The translations under genes and the position numbers were made by a program. Below the pieces are notes generated by a model. The model ran no database searches, was not told the origin of the DNA, and worked only from the letters and a program-made list of their open reading frames with translations. Positions 36,496 to 47,983 of a stretch of DNA of 64,000 nucleotides are shown in pieces. The first letter of the stretch is position 1. Every line of letters begins with the position of its first letter. This stretch comes from Artemisia argyi (lineage: Eukaryota; Streptophyta; Magnoliopsida; Asterales; Asteraceae): the NCBI GenBank assembly GCA_030686995.1, contig CM060706.1:142437505-142501504 (forward strand), in the 5' to 3' direction.

Positions 36496-39105
36496 CTAAA
36501 TGCTATGAGCACGCCTGTGACTTGAGCTACTAGCTGTGGATGCCAACTCCCCAGCCTCACTTAGCCTTCTTAACAGGCTACTATCTTCCTGAGACACCGT
36601 TGGTATGCTAACGGGGATCCCATCAGACCTGGGAAGATGGGCTGCGCCAACACCACATAGGATGGCCTTTCCCTTCATGCCCTTCTTACGAGCAGCTCTT
36701 GTCTCATGTGCCTCTAGGCACTTCTTCAACGAAATATCCTTCTCAAGAGCGAAGGGATTAAGCATGTGGCAAGGGCGGGCAAAAACAGGCACCATCAGCT
36801 GCGATTCGTCTGGCTTCAAAAAGAAGTCAGGGTGCGCCTCTGCATCCTCAGCAATGTGCTTGACCAGAGTTAGGCCCTGCATGATCACGCTGATAAGATA
36901 GTCCTGATCACGCTCCAAGCGGGCAATTTGACGAAAGTCGAAGACCTTCATCTTCTCCATGGCCATCACCAGCTCATCAAAGGCATCTGCGATGTACCCA
37001 GGAACTTCTGCAAGCGGCACAGTTAGCATCTTGCTTTCATGCAGCTCTTCCACAGCCTGGGCCTTGCCGCGTGCCACAGCACATTCCACGACCTTACCAA
37101 AGGCCTCTACGACCTCCTGGGACTCCAATGTGCCCATAGCAGCCAGGCGCAAACCATGGCTGATCAACCACCTGCACACGCAACAACGCACGCGTTAGAA
37201 GATACAAAGAGCATTAATACATATAGTAGATAAATACTTCAGAATAGAAGATACATACCTGCGCTCAGCAATGGTAGACATAAGATGAGGATATAACTCC
37301 TCATCGTACTCTATGCTCAGCTTCCGCAACTGGCTCTCCTGTATTTTCACTTTTTCCTCTACGCGTTCACAGAACTCAGTGAGCTGAGCAAAATGCTTGC
37401 TTCGATTCTCCTGCAAGTATCTCAACGCCCAGGCGCAGCTAGACCTGTGCTACTCAGCTGCAGCACTTTCACGCTTCTACTCCACCATCAAGGATAGCTT
37501 ATCATCAGCAACCTTCCTACCATACGCAGTGGTAGACTCTACCTCTGCTCGCGCATCAGCTAACTGTGCCTTGAGCAAGGCAATCTCCTCATCTTTTTGA
37601 GCGAGACTGCTACCTTCTCCAACATATCGCGCCTTCAGCTGAGCAACTAACTCAGCCTGACGCTCAGCAACAGCTCCCAGCTCCTCCATCAGCTATTGCG
37701 CAGACATCTCTTCATCAACTCTCACCGGCTCCTCCACATGAGTATGAGCCGCCTGAGGTGGCACTGACCCCTCCACGGACGCTGCATCACCCCCTGCAGC
37801 ATCGTCACTACAAGCGAACATAAATAAAGTTAGGGAATGGCGCTGCGCAAAAACAGGTATAAATATAAATATTCAGCTTACTTACATAAAGGGAGAAGTC
37901 TGAGCATTCTCCTGCGCAGCAACAGACACTGACATCTCCTTGTCTGTAGACTCATCCACAATAATGGTATGACGCCTACGCTTGGAGGTCCCTTCACCAT
38001 CATCAACAACAGCCTTGCGCTTCACACCCTGACGCTCCTCTTCAGAGTCCGTGTCCACTTTGAGAATACCAACACTCGTGAACGACTCAGCGCGCGCAAT
38101 CTCAGGCGTCACCATTACCTGGGCATGCACCGTCTGCACTGGGGTCGCATTCACCACAGGTTGTGATGCGTCAGAAGGCTCCTCTTGCGCAAACTCCAGC
38201 AGACGCCCAGCAGTAGCCTCCAGAATAGGCACCTCACCTTCCCTCAAGGGGAGCACGCCCACAGCTACCTGCGTCGGCTTTGTCAGCTTCACTACGGCGA
38301 ATAGATCCATCTCTGCGCAACACATAAAGGAACAAAAAAAGCACAAGTTAGTTGATAAAATCAATATATTCAAAGAAGCTTACACTATACACGCGAGGAT
38401 AAGAAAGGACAAGCACCCACCCCGGCCGCTTCCATCCAAGAACGTTGGCACCTCGTCACTTCCCCCGAAGTAGTTACGACTCAGCCCCATGTGCACCAAG
38501 AACTCCTCGGGATAAGTATTGATGGGGATGCGGTTCTCATCAATAGTCTCCGCATCCCCCACATTGTACGTACCGGGATCTGGGCGCTCATCCTTTGGAA
38601 GCTCCCCTTGAGTATAAAACTCAGAGAGCGAAGTGAATACCCGATCATCTATCCAAAAAAACCTTTCCCTCCATCCCCTCAGGGAGTCCACCTTATCAGT
38701 ATAGCACTGATAACCCCCTGGGCACTTGGAGAATGTTACCCACCCGTTCGACCAAGACGTGTGGTAGAACACGTGGAATAAATTGATAGTCAGGTTTATC
38801 GCCAGTAACCGGCAGTTTAACTCGAAATTTATTATTTTGGCCGCACCTATACAGTGCATCTGCGAAATGTGCAGGCGATAAAAGTTTAGCACATCGCTCA
38901 GGAATCGGGATATACGCACGCGCTGGTTGGCGAATTCAAAGAAGCGCATATACACCCCTATTTTCCCCTCAGGGAGGTCCGCGATACATGCGTTGGCATC
39001 CGGTACCTCCTGATGCATTGCAAGCGGAATGAAATAGTCGGAGGTGAACTGACGCAGTTCATCCTCGTCCATTTCAGAATGAAACTCTTCTAATTGACGA
39101 ACCAT
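36496..39105 (-). pseudogene. Antisense multi-exon gene of the Tat-type element (aORF)
   Basis: Opposite strand to gag-pol, between pol and the polypurine tract. Likely exons: 39,105 to about 38,423; 38,312-37,886; 37,809-37,259; 37,171-36,496, with GTGGGT, GTAAGT and GTATGT donors and GCGCAG, TTGTAG and GTGCAG acceptors. Exon 1 encodes the conserved block of the 'putative gypsy type transposon' family (PF04195): YFIPLAM, GVYMRFFEFANQRVR and WSNGWVTFSK with a W-rich end. Exon 2 is acidic with a nuclear-localisation-like KRKAVVDDGEGTSKRRR. Exon 3 is coiled coil (LVAQLKAR, EIALLKAQLADARAE) with in-frame stops near 37,693 and 37,475. Exon 4 is helical, ending with a Ser/Ala-rich tail. Related antisense genes are known in Grande and RIRE2-like elements; function unknown. 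Confidence 0.75.
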
Positions 39106-39251
39106 TTCTAAGGAAAAATAAGATTAACTATGGAGCGCACTCGCTGTCACCTAATAAAACAGTTGATTCTTGAACAAGCTTTGAGAAATTTTAAAAATAG
39201 CGGAAGAAGGTATTTTACTATGAGATTTACAGTGAAAAGGGAGGCAGTGAC

Positions 39252-39259
39252 TTATATAG
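39252..39259 (-). promoter_or_regulatory. TATA box of the antisense gene
   Basis: CTATATAAG on the minus strand, about 150 bp before the ATG at 39,105. It lies outside the LTR, so the antisense gene appears to have its own core promoter. Confidence 0.55.
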
Positions 39260-39531
39260 GGTCACCAAACCCTAAATGATCGCTACGTGGATCCCACTAA
39301 GGTAATCGTGTGGCTAGAATGCAAAAGGGTACAAGCACTTTTTCACATTTCCCCAAGGACACGTGGATACACTCCCCGTTTACCGAGGGATCCTTGAGAT
39401 ATTTTGGGACTAGATACATGGTTCCAAATAATGGGCGGTGAATATTCGAATTTTTTCCCGCCCCGTTTGCCACTGATATTATTAGTCTAGCGCACGCGGC
39501 CACGACCCGCGCACACTAGACTGGGGGGACA

Positions 39532-40023
39532 TGATGACGTATAGTCTATATTTGGGCCACGAGCCCAAATGATAAACATTACTAAAAGCCCAAATCCACT
39601 ACGAGTGGGCTATCATGACAATGATTTAGGCCACAATATTAACGGTTTGGACTCACGATAGCCCAAGCCCAACCAAACTATTTATGGTCTGGATAAGGAT
39701 CTTCTATTTACGGGATAAAGATCCATAGACCGGATAAGCACTACGCGTGCGAAGAGTAAGGAACACGAAATCTACAAGGATTTCATGCCTATATAAAGAA
39801 TGACATAATTCTCATTAAAGGTACGATTTACAAAACCCTAACTCTTCAACATAACCCTAAACCAATTACTTACTCTCACGCCGGAGGATAATCGTGGGAG
39901 ACAATCCCACGATAAGCCTAACGGTGTTTGTTTGCTTTCTTAGTGCGCAGGTTTCAAGCATTAAGGTCTAATTGGTACGAGAGCAGGAACCCAAACAAGG
40001 AACGCCCAACTTTTGTATCAATA
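39532..40023 (+). repeat. 3' LTR of the Tat-type element
   Basis: 492 bp, same as the left LTR apart from about ten differences. The terminal CA has changed to TA (TATCAATA). TATA box at 39,790-39,797. Followed by GTAAT. Confidence 0.93.
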
Positions 40024-40028
40024 GTAAT

Positions 40029-41500
40029 AAACTAACTACTCATCATATCAACGAACTCTACTACAAAGAACGTGAAACAATTCGAGAAAATATAACATTA
40101 CTTCCCGACATCAATATGACTAAACTGACCACTTTCTGTCTTTCCCAAAGTTTAACAACTAATGCAGCATGTCAACTTGTACAATAACAAATGTCATGAA
40201 CCGATGCTAATTTACGACTTTCTACTCTATCTTCGCTAAAACACTAAAGTTTCTAACAATAAGCTGATAACAAACATAACTGACTTAATGAACACTGTAA
40301 CAAACATAATAAACTATCTATACTGTAACTAACGATAATACGTCGCTATTTTTTACTTCAGCCTACTTTCTATTTCTTCAAACATATTTACACACTTCCA
40401 ATTCATTTCTCGACATCAAATATGACTAAAATGGAGCACATCCAATCTTTCACAGAGTTTAATGACTAGTTTAGCGCGGCAACTTGTGCAATATCAAATG
40501 TCGAAACTGATTCTAATTTAAAACTTTCTACTCTATCTTCGCAAAAAAGACTAAAGTTTCTGACAATAAGCTGATAACAGGTCATAATTGACTAAACTAA
40601 CATTGTAACAAACATAACAAAGTGACTTTCCAAAGTTTAACCGCTAATTTAACACTGCCGATAATATGTTACTAGTATACGACATTAGCCGAAATTAAAA
40701 CATTGCAATTTTACTTCATTTCAACTGATAAGTTCTAGGTTAGGTATATCATCAACATATATGAACATAACCTTATACAAAGAGCTTATAACAAACTATC
40801 TATAATCAAACATAAAACGGAATAATTTCCATCTTTCACAAAGTTTAACGACTAACTCGGGCACATTAGTTTGTGGAATAACAAATGATGCTTATTTATG
40901 ACTTTCACTCGATATTCTATGTCAAAGACTCATCCGAATGAGCTGACAACAAGTCATAACAAACTAAACTAGCACCTATAGAAACTAACTAATCGGCAAA
41001 ACAAATTACTCAACACCACAACTTGTACACTCACAAAAATAATACTGACCGTGATATTATGTTCCTATTTTACGACGTTAGCTTACTTTCTACTTATTGC
41101 ACACAAATTTACAGCTAACTAAACTAACACTATAACAAACATAACAAACTAACTAACTGGCAAACAAACTATTCAACACCACAACTTGTACACTCACAAA
41201 AATAACACAAACCGCAATATTATGTTCCTATTTTACGACATTAGCCTACTTTCTACTTCTTCCACGCAAATTTATAACTAACTAAACTAACACTGTAACA
41301 AACATAACAATCTATTCGTAAAACTAACTAATCAGCAAATTTATGACATGATCCTACTTGAAACAACAAAATAAGCAATTTTACCCTTCATAAATAATCA
41401 AATAACCAAATAAGCAACAAAATAAGCAAAACCTATTGCTAATATACACAAAACATAAATAATCAACAAAATAAGCATTTTTACCCTTTATTTCAACAAC
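40029..41500. repeat. Degenerate repeats, probable MULE subterminal region
   Basis: The phrase 'aactaaactaacactgtaacaaacataacaa' recurs in diverged form at about 29,585 (before the Tat insertion), 40,270, 40,585, 40,950, 41,115 and 41,280, often after 'aagctgataaca'. The pieces on both sides of the Tat element (29,404-29,608 and 40,029 onward) read as one continuous region. Arrays of this kind are common near MULE ends. No gene. Confidence 0.5.
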
Positions 41501-41849
41501 TAACCTCATTATTTCATAAACTACGGTGGTGTATGGCGGTTCACGGCGGTTAACGGCGGCGGCTTGATGTTTATAAGGGTTTGAAGAGACGGTTATTGAG
41601 AGAGATTGAGATTGTTTATGAGGGTTTGAAGGAAACGGTTTATTTTTGTTGTTGCAGAGGAAACGTTCAATTCAACTAAGTGAGTGAGGAGTTATTAGCA
41701 AGGAGGGAATTCATATACTATTTTAAAAATGCAAAATACAATTTTTCAGAATTATATGTGGCATATCAAGATGTTAGCAATTGAATCATATGTGATTCTT
41801 TTAGAATCATATGAGAATCATATATGATTTTTTATTATTTTTTTTACAG
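41501..41849. other. Junction between the inserted block and the transposase intron
   Basis: GC-richer 'ggcggttcacggcggttaac' near 41,530 reads like a leader of a gene on the minus strand. Between about 41,750 and 41,828 AATCATATATGATT-type palindromes return, followed by a T-rich tract and CAG acceptor (41,847-41,849) of the next transposase exon. Confidence 0.4.
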
Positions 41850-43248
41850 ATTTGTAAAGAAATCTATGATGAAACTGATTTCAAAAAGCGTTTGAACAAG
41901 ATTGTGTGGAATATGTTCATGGAACCATTGAAGTTTGAAGAAAAATGGACAAAATTGATTGAAGATTTTGAATTGCAAAACCACAAATGGATGAACAAGA
42001 TGTTTAGACTTAGAGAAATGTGGATACCAGCGTATTTTATTGACTCACCATTGTTTGGATTAATGAGAACTACTTCAAGGTCTGAGAGTGAAAATGCATT
42101 CTTCAGACATTTCACATATCACGGGTCGACATTGGTTCATTTCATGATGTGCTTCGAATCTGCAATGGAGAGGCAAAGGTATCGACAAGAGCAAATGGAC
42201 TTTAACACATTTGACTCAGCTCCAAAACTTTGCACAAAGTTGAATATGGAACGCCATGCATCTAAAGTATATACAAGAACAATATTTCTGCTTGTTCAAA
42301 AGGAAATAAAGGAAGCTTGTTGGAATTATACAATAGAAGAGTTTAGAACGGAAGAGGGCTGTGAGATGCTTAGGGTTAGAGATAGAAATGCGGCTGCTTA
42401 TAGGACACTTTATAAAGAAAAAAGAGAAGAACAAGTGTAGGAATGTGAAAAAGTAGTAGAATACAAGGTAAATTTACTTGCATATTCTTAAATGTTTTTT
42501 AGTTGTTATCATTGTGATTCTCATGAAAATCATATATGATTCTCATGAAATCATAGATGATTCTCATGAAAATCATATGTGATTCCAAACTAAATAAGTT
42601 CTAATTTTCTTCCCTTTCTTTTCTGTAATAAGGTTCTGCGTTCTCTTGAAGACGGGTCAGTGGAATGTACTTGTAGGCATTTTCTTCGGCTCGGGTTCTT
42701 ATGTCGACACGCATTTTGTGCTTTGAAGAACCGTTAGCTTCAAATGATCCCGGAAAAATACATTTTGAGGCGTTGGAGGAGAGATATAATACCACCTGCA
42801 TAAAAAAAATGTACCAATTGAAGAATTAACAAATGAGGCTACTTTCGTGGTAGATGAGTGTTTATATTTGTTGGGTAAAGATGAAGGGAAGTTAGGAAAG
42901 TTTGTGGAACAATTGAAATCAATCAAGAAAGGAATTGAGGATGAAGCGCCTAAACCTCCTTCACGGAAAAAAGAAATTGAGAATGTGATTGAGGATGTAT
43001 ATGCAGTTAAGAAACCTGAAAAACAAGTTGTCAACAAACCATCCAAAGCTTCAACTAAAGGTTGGTCTAAAGAAGCACGTAGAAAGAGTGGAAGAGAAAT
43101 AACACTTGAAGAATCATCTAAGCGGAAAAGGAAATGTGGATTTTGTGGTGAGAAGACTAACAAGCACACCAATATGACATGTCCAGCGAATCCAAAGTAT
43201 ATTGCAAAACTTGCGAGAATTGCTGCTGCAGAAAAAGATGGAACTTGA
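41850..43248 (+). pseudogene. FAR1/FHY3-type MULE transposase, 3' half (broken)
   Basis: Continues the transposase of 5,437-7,298: exon 41,850-42,468 starts ICKEIYDETDFKKR, which is the expected continuation of IPAK in this family. It carries the third catalytic acid in the TTSRSESENAFF motif (about 42,080). The next exon, 42,633 to about 42,797, has a SWIM zinc finger (CTCRHF...FLCRHAF) and YILRRW. The last part, to 43,248, ends in a basic tail and a cysteine/histidine motif, CGFCGEKTNKHTNMTC. In-frame stops are present at 42,438 and 42,735. AATCATATATGATT-type palindromes lie in the intron at about 42,525-42,585. Confidence 0.8.
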
Positions 43249-44463
43249 AGATGACAAGCGTTATGGGGATCTTAATTAAAATTCTTAAAATTTATTTATT
43301 ATTATTGCACTGTAGGAAAAGTGTTATGAGGATCTTAATTCAACTATGTTTAATTGAATTTTTTTTGTTATTTGACAAGAGATGATGAATATAAGTGATT
43401 CTGAATATATGTAAGGATTACTATATTTACTTTTAGGGCACGTTTGGTACGAGAGAATGCTGTAGAATTGAATCGTAACAGAGAATGGAATTGTAGAGAA
43501 AGTGAATCATGTTTGAGAAAGAATAACCATTCGACTGTTTGGTACAAATAAAGAATTTGTGCGATATAGAGCATTTTCTTGTTTGGTTATGCTATACATG
43601 AACAAAAATGAATTCTATCGTATAAAATTTTCTTTTAAACATTCAATTACCTAAATCATCATTAAAAAAAAATATGATTATTTAATTTGCTAGCTTAAGT
43701 AAACTGCGTATATGTTAAATTCTATCGGAAAATCAATATTGAAGGTTCTTTTGTTGGGTGCAATTCGTTATCATGTACACAATTGAAAATAATTCTAATA
43801 ATATTTATTTGTAATAGTTGTAAATTTTGAAGAAAAATGATTGAGTATTTGAATAACTGGATTTACAAGAAAGGTGAAAATAGAAATGTTAATATGAAAA
43901 TTTTGATATCAACCTATCAATTTCTGGATTTCAAATAATAATTAAAAAAAGTATAAATAAATAAAAGACATAATAATAATTTAAAAAAAAATATTATAAA
44001 AAAAAGAAAATAAAAGAGAGTATAATTGGGTCCTTCATTATAAGGAAGAATCAATCATAGAATGAATTGCCTTTTGTTCACCAATTCCTCCTTTCTTCAC
44101 TATTTTAAGAGAATGCGGAGAATGGAAATAATGATTCTGGAGAATCATATTTGATTCTAGAGAATCATATATGATTCTGGAGAGTCATATGTGATTCAAA
44201 GTAAAAGATACATCAAAATACCATCAAAAAATTTAAAACGTATACTACCCATCAGAAAATTTAAAATATACATCAAAATAGCATCAGTTTACCATTTCAT
44301 ATACTACGCATCAGAACTTGTTCAATACTACCATCAGTTTTCAAAATATACTACCATCAGATTTTACCAAAATACATCAGTTAACGACATCAGAGGGACC
44401 CATCTATTTATCAACATCAGTTTACCCAAAAACTACCATTATTACACAATCACTTAACGACAT
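43249..44463. other. Spacer between convergent MULE genes
   Basis: No gene. 43,440-44,110 looks like separate inserted sequence beginning 'ggcacgtttggtacgagag', a hAT-MITE-like phrase, but I found no matching far end. Palindrome copies occur at 44,148-44,200. Near 44,210-44,460, short 'catcagtttacca/aaatacatca' repeats occur. Confidence 0.4.
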
Positions 44464-44944
44464 CTATTTATTAACATCAATCTTAAGCACATTTTCTTTA
44501 CGAACGTCTTTTACTGGATCACGATCAGCCCTGTTCTTGATTGCATTCATAATAATCGATATCCTTGTTTGTTCATCTATCTCGGACTGGAACTTGAAAG
44601 CCAAATCAAACATCTTTTTCGAATGCAAATTCAACTCATGCAAGAGAATCTTGGTAGCAATTTTGAACCTCATTCGCCTCAACAACGAAACCTGCTTCTC
44701 TGATTCTGAACACAGACCGACATCCCATTTTGAGGCAGTTTCACCAAAATAAGACTCCATATGAATCATTGCAAAAACTCCACAGTCAACATGGTTGTAT
44801 TTAGTCTTCCATTTCAGCTGTAGAACGCGTCCTCTAGCATTTAAAACATTATCAGTTTTTGGATGGTGATGTTGTAGCAAAAACCTGGAAAAAAACTCTT
44901 TCTACAAAAAAGAAAAACAAAAAATATGTTAATAAACCTAGTAG

Positions 44945-45060
44945 AATGATATGTGATTTTTCTAAAATCATATATGATTCTAGCAAAACCATATATGATT
45001 TTAGAAAAATCATATATGATTGTAGTAGAAACAAAAAATAATCAGAAAATCATATATAAT
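44945..45060. repeat. Fourth cluster of the AATCATATATGATT palindrome
   Basis: At least five exact or near-exact copies in an intron of the Ulp1-type gene, spaced about 22 bp as at 5,820-5,932. Confidence 0.85.
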
Positions 45061-45782
45061 TTTAGAAGATCACAAACATAATTATAAGAACATTATTCAT
45101 GAGCTCCGTCTAATAAAATACTTACCAGAATATCACATGCACCCTTGTACTTTGCGACATACGTCTGTGGAGAATTATCAAGGATGATCATCGATGTCAC
45201 ACTCTTCTTAATGTTTAAAACAACAACATAAAAATGATTGGAGACTTGAATTGGGAAGAACGCCTATAAAAACAAAAAAAAGGAAACTTAAAAAACCAAT
45301 TAAGACTTTCAAAATTTATATATGTAAATGAAATGAGAAATTACCAATTCAATTTCTGCAAGAAACTTAGAGGCATCGACATTTTTTAAATGAGCCGCAA
45401 TCTCCGCTGAAAATATATTCCACTGCTCATCTTTACCAATAGTTCCTTCAACCATAGCCTCTGTATGTATTAAACACTTACAATAAATACACTTAAAAAT
45501 AAAAGTAAATATATTATCAATAAAAATTAATACACTTACAATACAACCGGTTGGAAAAAAAAATGCCTTTTGGGTGATGGATCCTTTTTAGGAGATTCTT
45601 CATAATTCAATATTGCTCCCCAACATTCAACAACATTGTTATCTATCCACAAACTTGGTGCCAAAGTCTCCATGTTCACTTGTACAACTTATACCTCATG
45701 GTCACCAAAACGAGTTTGAAAAACTGTTTCCCTGAATAAAATTAAAAAAACAAAACAAAAAAGTGAATTAGAATAAGCCCCT

Positions 45783-45785
<3 letters not shown>

Positions 45786-45857
<72 letters not shown>

Positions 45858-45858
45858 T
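45786..45858. repeat. (AAT)n microsatellite
   Basis: About 24 trinucleotide units within an intron of the Ulp1-type gene. Confidence 0.95.
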
Positions 45859-46602
45859 ATCCAAACGTGAAGTTCGAGTATTTTACCAAATCAATATCGC
45901 TATTCTTTTACATAGGCTAGACAACGCAAGTTTTTTTTTGTAAAATGAGTTATCATCTTTTAACTAGTAGTTTATGCCATATAGCCAATATTACAAAAAT
46001 AAAACAGTTAGAATGTTGAAAAAACTTGCTTTGTTTTATCACATAAACATCAAATAACATTAACAAACAAAACGAATGTCTAACCTGCATGTGTTATAAT
46101 CATTATGAATGTAGTCTAGTCCACGGGCAACATTGTTGTCAAGACGCAAATTCTTTGTTGTATGGTACATAACCTGCATATTTAGGTTACTTGGTTAAAT
46201 CTCCACAAAACTCAATGAAAATAATGTGATGAGTTTTAGGAGCAGGTGAGAGGATGAAACGAGGAAATGTTTGGTCTATGAAGATGAAACATCTAACAAG
46301 CATATATACACACATTAACTAACAAACATATACACACGAATATGAAGCGACTAAGCTAAATATACCTTAGAAACAGGCAGTCTTGGCACAGGATCAACCT
46401 CAAATTCTTTGAGCGGCGGCTGCCATTTTTTTAAGAGTGGTGAAAAGTTGCTGGGGGCTATAAAATTGAGAAAGTGGGCTATAAAATTGTTGGGCTGGGC
46501 TTAAGAATAACACATCGGTTTTAAACAGCCGTACGTATTATAGTCGACTCTTTGTAATATCAATTATCGTTCAACATCTCTTAAAGTACAAACTAGCTAG
46601 AT

Positions 46603-47983
46603 ATGGTGGTGTTTGATGTGGTCGAGTGTATACTCTTAAGATCGGATGTCAAAGATCTTATCCCATGGAAGAGAGTTTGTAAGTCATGGTATTCTTTGAT
46701 ATTGAGTCCTCGTTTTGCTATAGCTCATCTAAAGACAACTTGCGTTAATTATGATAGCAGCAACTCTTGTAACGAGCTTGGTCATGTAAGGATATCTATG
46801 CCAACATATTGGAAAATACCTAATGAGAGGTTGTATCAACACAATCCTTGGAGGGTTGTTGGTTCTTCCAATGGCCTTGTATGCATCTCTCCTTTTCGGC
46901 TACATGCTCTAATTATGGTAAGCAATCCCTGGACCAGAGAGATTAGAAAACTACCAATGGCGCCCCTAGTTTCTGAAAAGGACACGAGTGGGCTATGCTT
47001 GAGTTTTGGCTATGATTCATCCACAGATGATTACAAGGTTGTCATGGGGATCAAGAAAAGTAAAGATGTGCCACTCGTTCAAGTATTATCATTGAGATCC
47101 AACACTTGGAAACTTATTAGACAATTCAATTATATGTTTCTCTATGACATGCCAGGTATGTTGTTTAATGGGAAACTTCATTGGTTTGTGTTTGATTATA
47201 ACACTAGGGAGAAAAAGAAAGCAATCATTTCTTTTGATTTATATCGGGAGGAATTTAAAGTAGGGATAATTACCAAAATAGATCAGTCGCCCAAAGCACA
47301 TTCCTTGAATAGATGTTTTTAAATCACTTTCCTCCGGCGGATCAGGGCAACTTGGCGACTGAGCAACCTTCATATATGTGCGACACGTGTCGAATATTTT
47401 ATTAATATAGTACAGAATCTAGAATCTTTTGGAATGTATAGTACAGAATCTAGAATTTTTTAAGGACACGTGTCGCACATATATGAAGGTTGTTCATTTT
47501 TTAAGTTGCCCTGATCTAATTTTGGAAAGTGAAATTTGAAAGTCTACAAAGTGACTAGTCAAAAAGTCAACGATGTATTTTGGTAATTATCCCTTTAAAG
47601 TAATCCCTCAACCTAATGACTCAAAATATGTATCGGCTTATACCTTCCTGGAGATTGTGAAAGACCAACTATGCATATTTAAGTTTACCAAAGACAAAGA
47701 CAACCATCTCCAGTATGACATATGGGTGATGAGAAGCTACAATGTTGAACAGTCTTGGGAACTGTTGCCGAATAATTACGGGATGAAGCATGAGGTTGTA
47801 CACTATATGAAAATGATTGAGTACTATTCACCTAAGAATAACAGGATGAGTTTCTTTTGTGATTATAGTAAATGCTTGTCAAGGGCGTGGAGATATATTA
47901 CTGCTAGTAGATTTGTGCCAAGCCTTGTATCTCCTTATGTCGGGAGACCAAGTCACTCTAAGAACAACAAGATGGAGTATTAA
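46603..47983 (+). pseudogene. F-box protein gene (FBA type) interrupted by a MITE
   Basis: The first part, 46,603-47,261, encodes an F-box (VVECILLRSDVKDLIPWKRVCKSWYSLI), then an F-box-associated beta-propeller-like region (NPWTREIRKLP, FGYDSSTDDYKVV, LSLRSNTWK, LHWFV, ISFDLYREEFKV). The second part, 47,602-47,983, continues the same domain (IPQPNDSKYV, LCIFKFTKD, YDIWVMRSYN, SWELL). A 332-bp MITE lies exactly between them, and the two parts are in the same reading frame across one copy of its target duplication, giving about 346 residues. F-box proteins select targets for SCF ubiquitin ligases. With the MITE present the frame stops at 47,322. The usual N-terminal 'LPxD' is missing, so the F-box is slightly short. 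Confidence 0.85.
47262..47593. mobile_element. MITE inserted in the F-box exon
   Basis: 332 bp with long inverted ends: AGGGATAATTACCAAAATA at the left and TATTTTGGTAATTATCCC at the right. An inner pair of arms shares 'caaccttcatatatgtgcga' and 'cgacacgtgtc'. It is flanked by an 8-bp duplication TTTAAAGT (47,254-47,261 and 47,594-47,601). An 8-bp duplication suggests hAT, but a 7-bp reading is also possible, so the superfamily is uncertain. Confidence 0.9.

Larger units (their letters stand above)
29609..40023 (+). mobile_element. Ty3/Gypsy retrotransposon of the Tat type with antisense gene
   Basis: LTRs at 29,609-30,099 and 39,532-40,023, 5-bp target duplication GTAAT (29,604-29,608 and 40,024-40,028), polypurine tract (about ACTGGGGGGACA) before the right LTR. 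Internal order: gag, protease, reverse transcriptase, RNase H, a second archaeal-type RNase H, integrase, then an antisense multi-exon gene. The dual RNase H and antisense gene point to the Tat lineage. The LTRs differ at about ten positions of 491, mostly C/T and G/A, so insertion is recent, while gag-pol carries several stops. Confidence 0.95.
44464..46430 (-). pseudogene. Ulp1-type (C48) cysteine protease of the MULE, catalytic half (broken)
   Basis: Minus-strand exons, approximately 46,430-46,376, 46,172-46,087, 45,735-45,545, 45,460-45,346, 45,266-45,125 and 44,900-44,464. They carry the domain in order: LAPSLWIDNNVVECWGAILNYEE, FFFQP, HFYVVVLN (catalytic His), ILDNS (catalytic Asp), and NHVDCGVFAMIHMESYFG (catalytic Cys). 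Ulp1 proteases cleave SUMO-like modifiers; MULEs that carry such a gene are known in plants. A stop at 45,689 lies just before the domain, and the gene has no 5' end, since the F-box locus begins right after 46,430. The catalytic residues survive. Confidence 0.75.

Noticed and set aside
43440..44110. hAT MITE starting 'ggcacgtttggtacgagag'
   Set aside because: The matching far end and target duplication were not found, so I did not call a mobile element.
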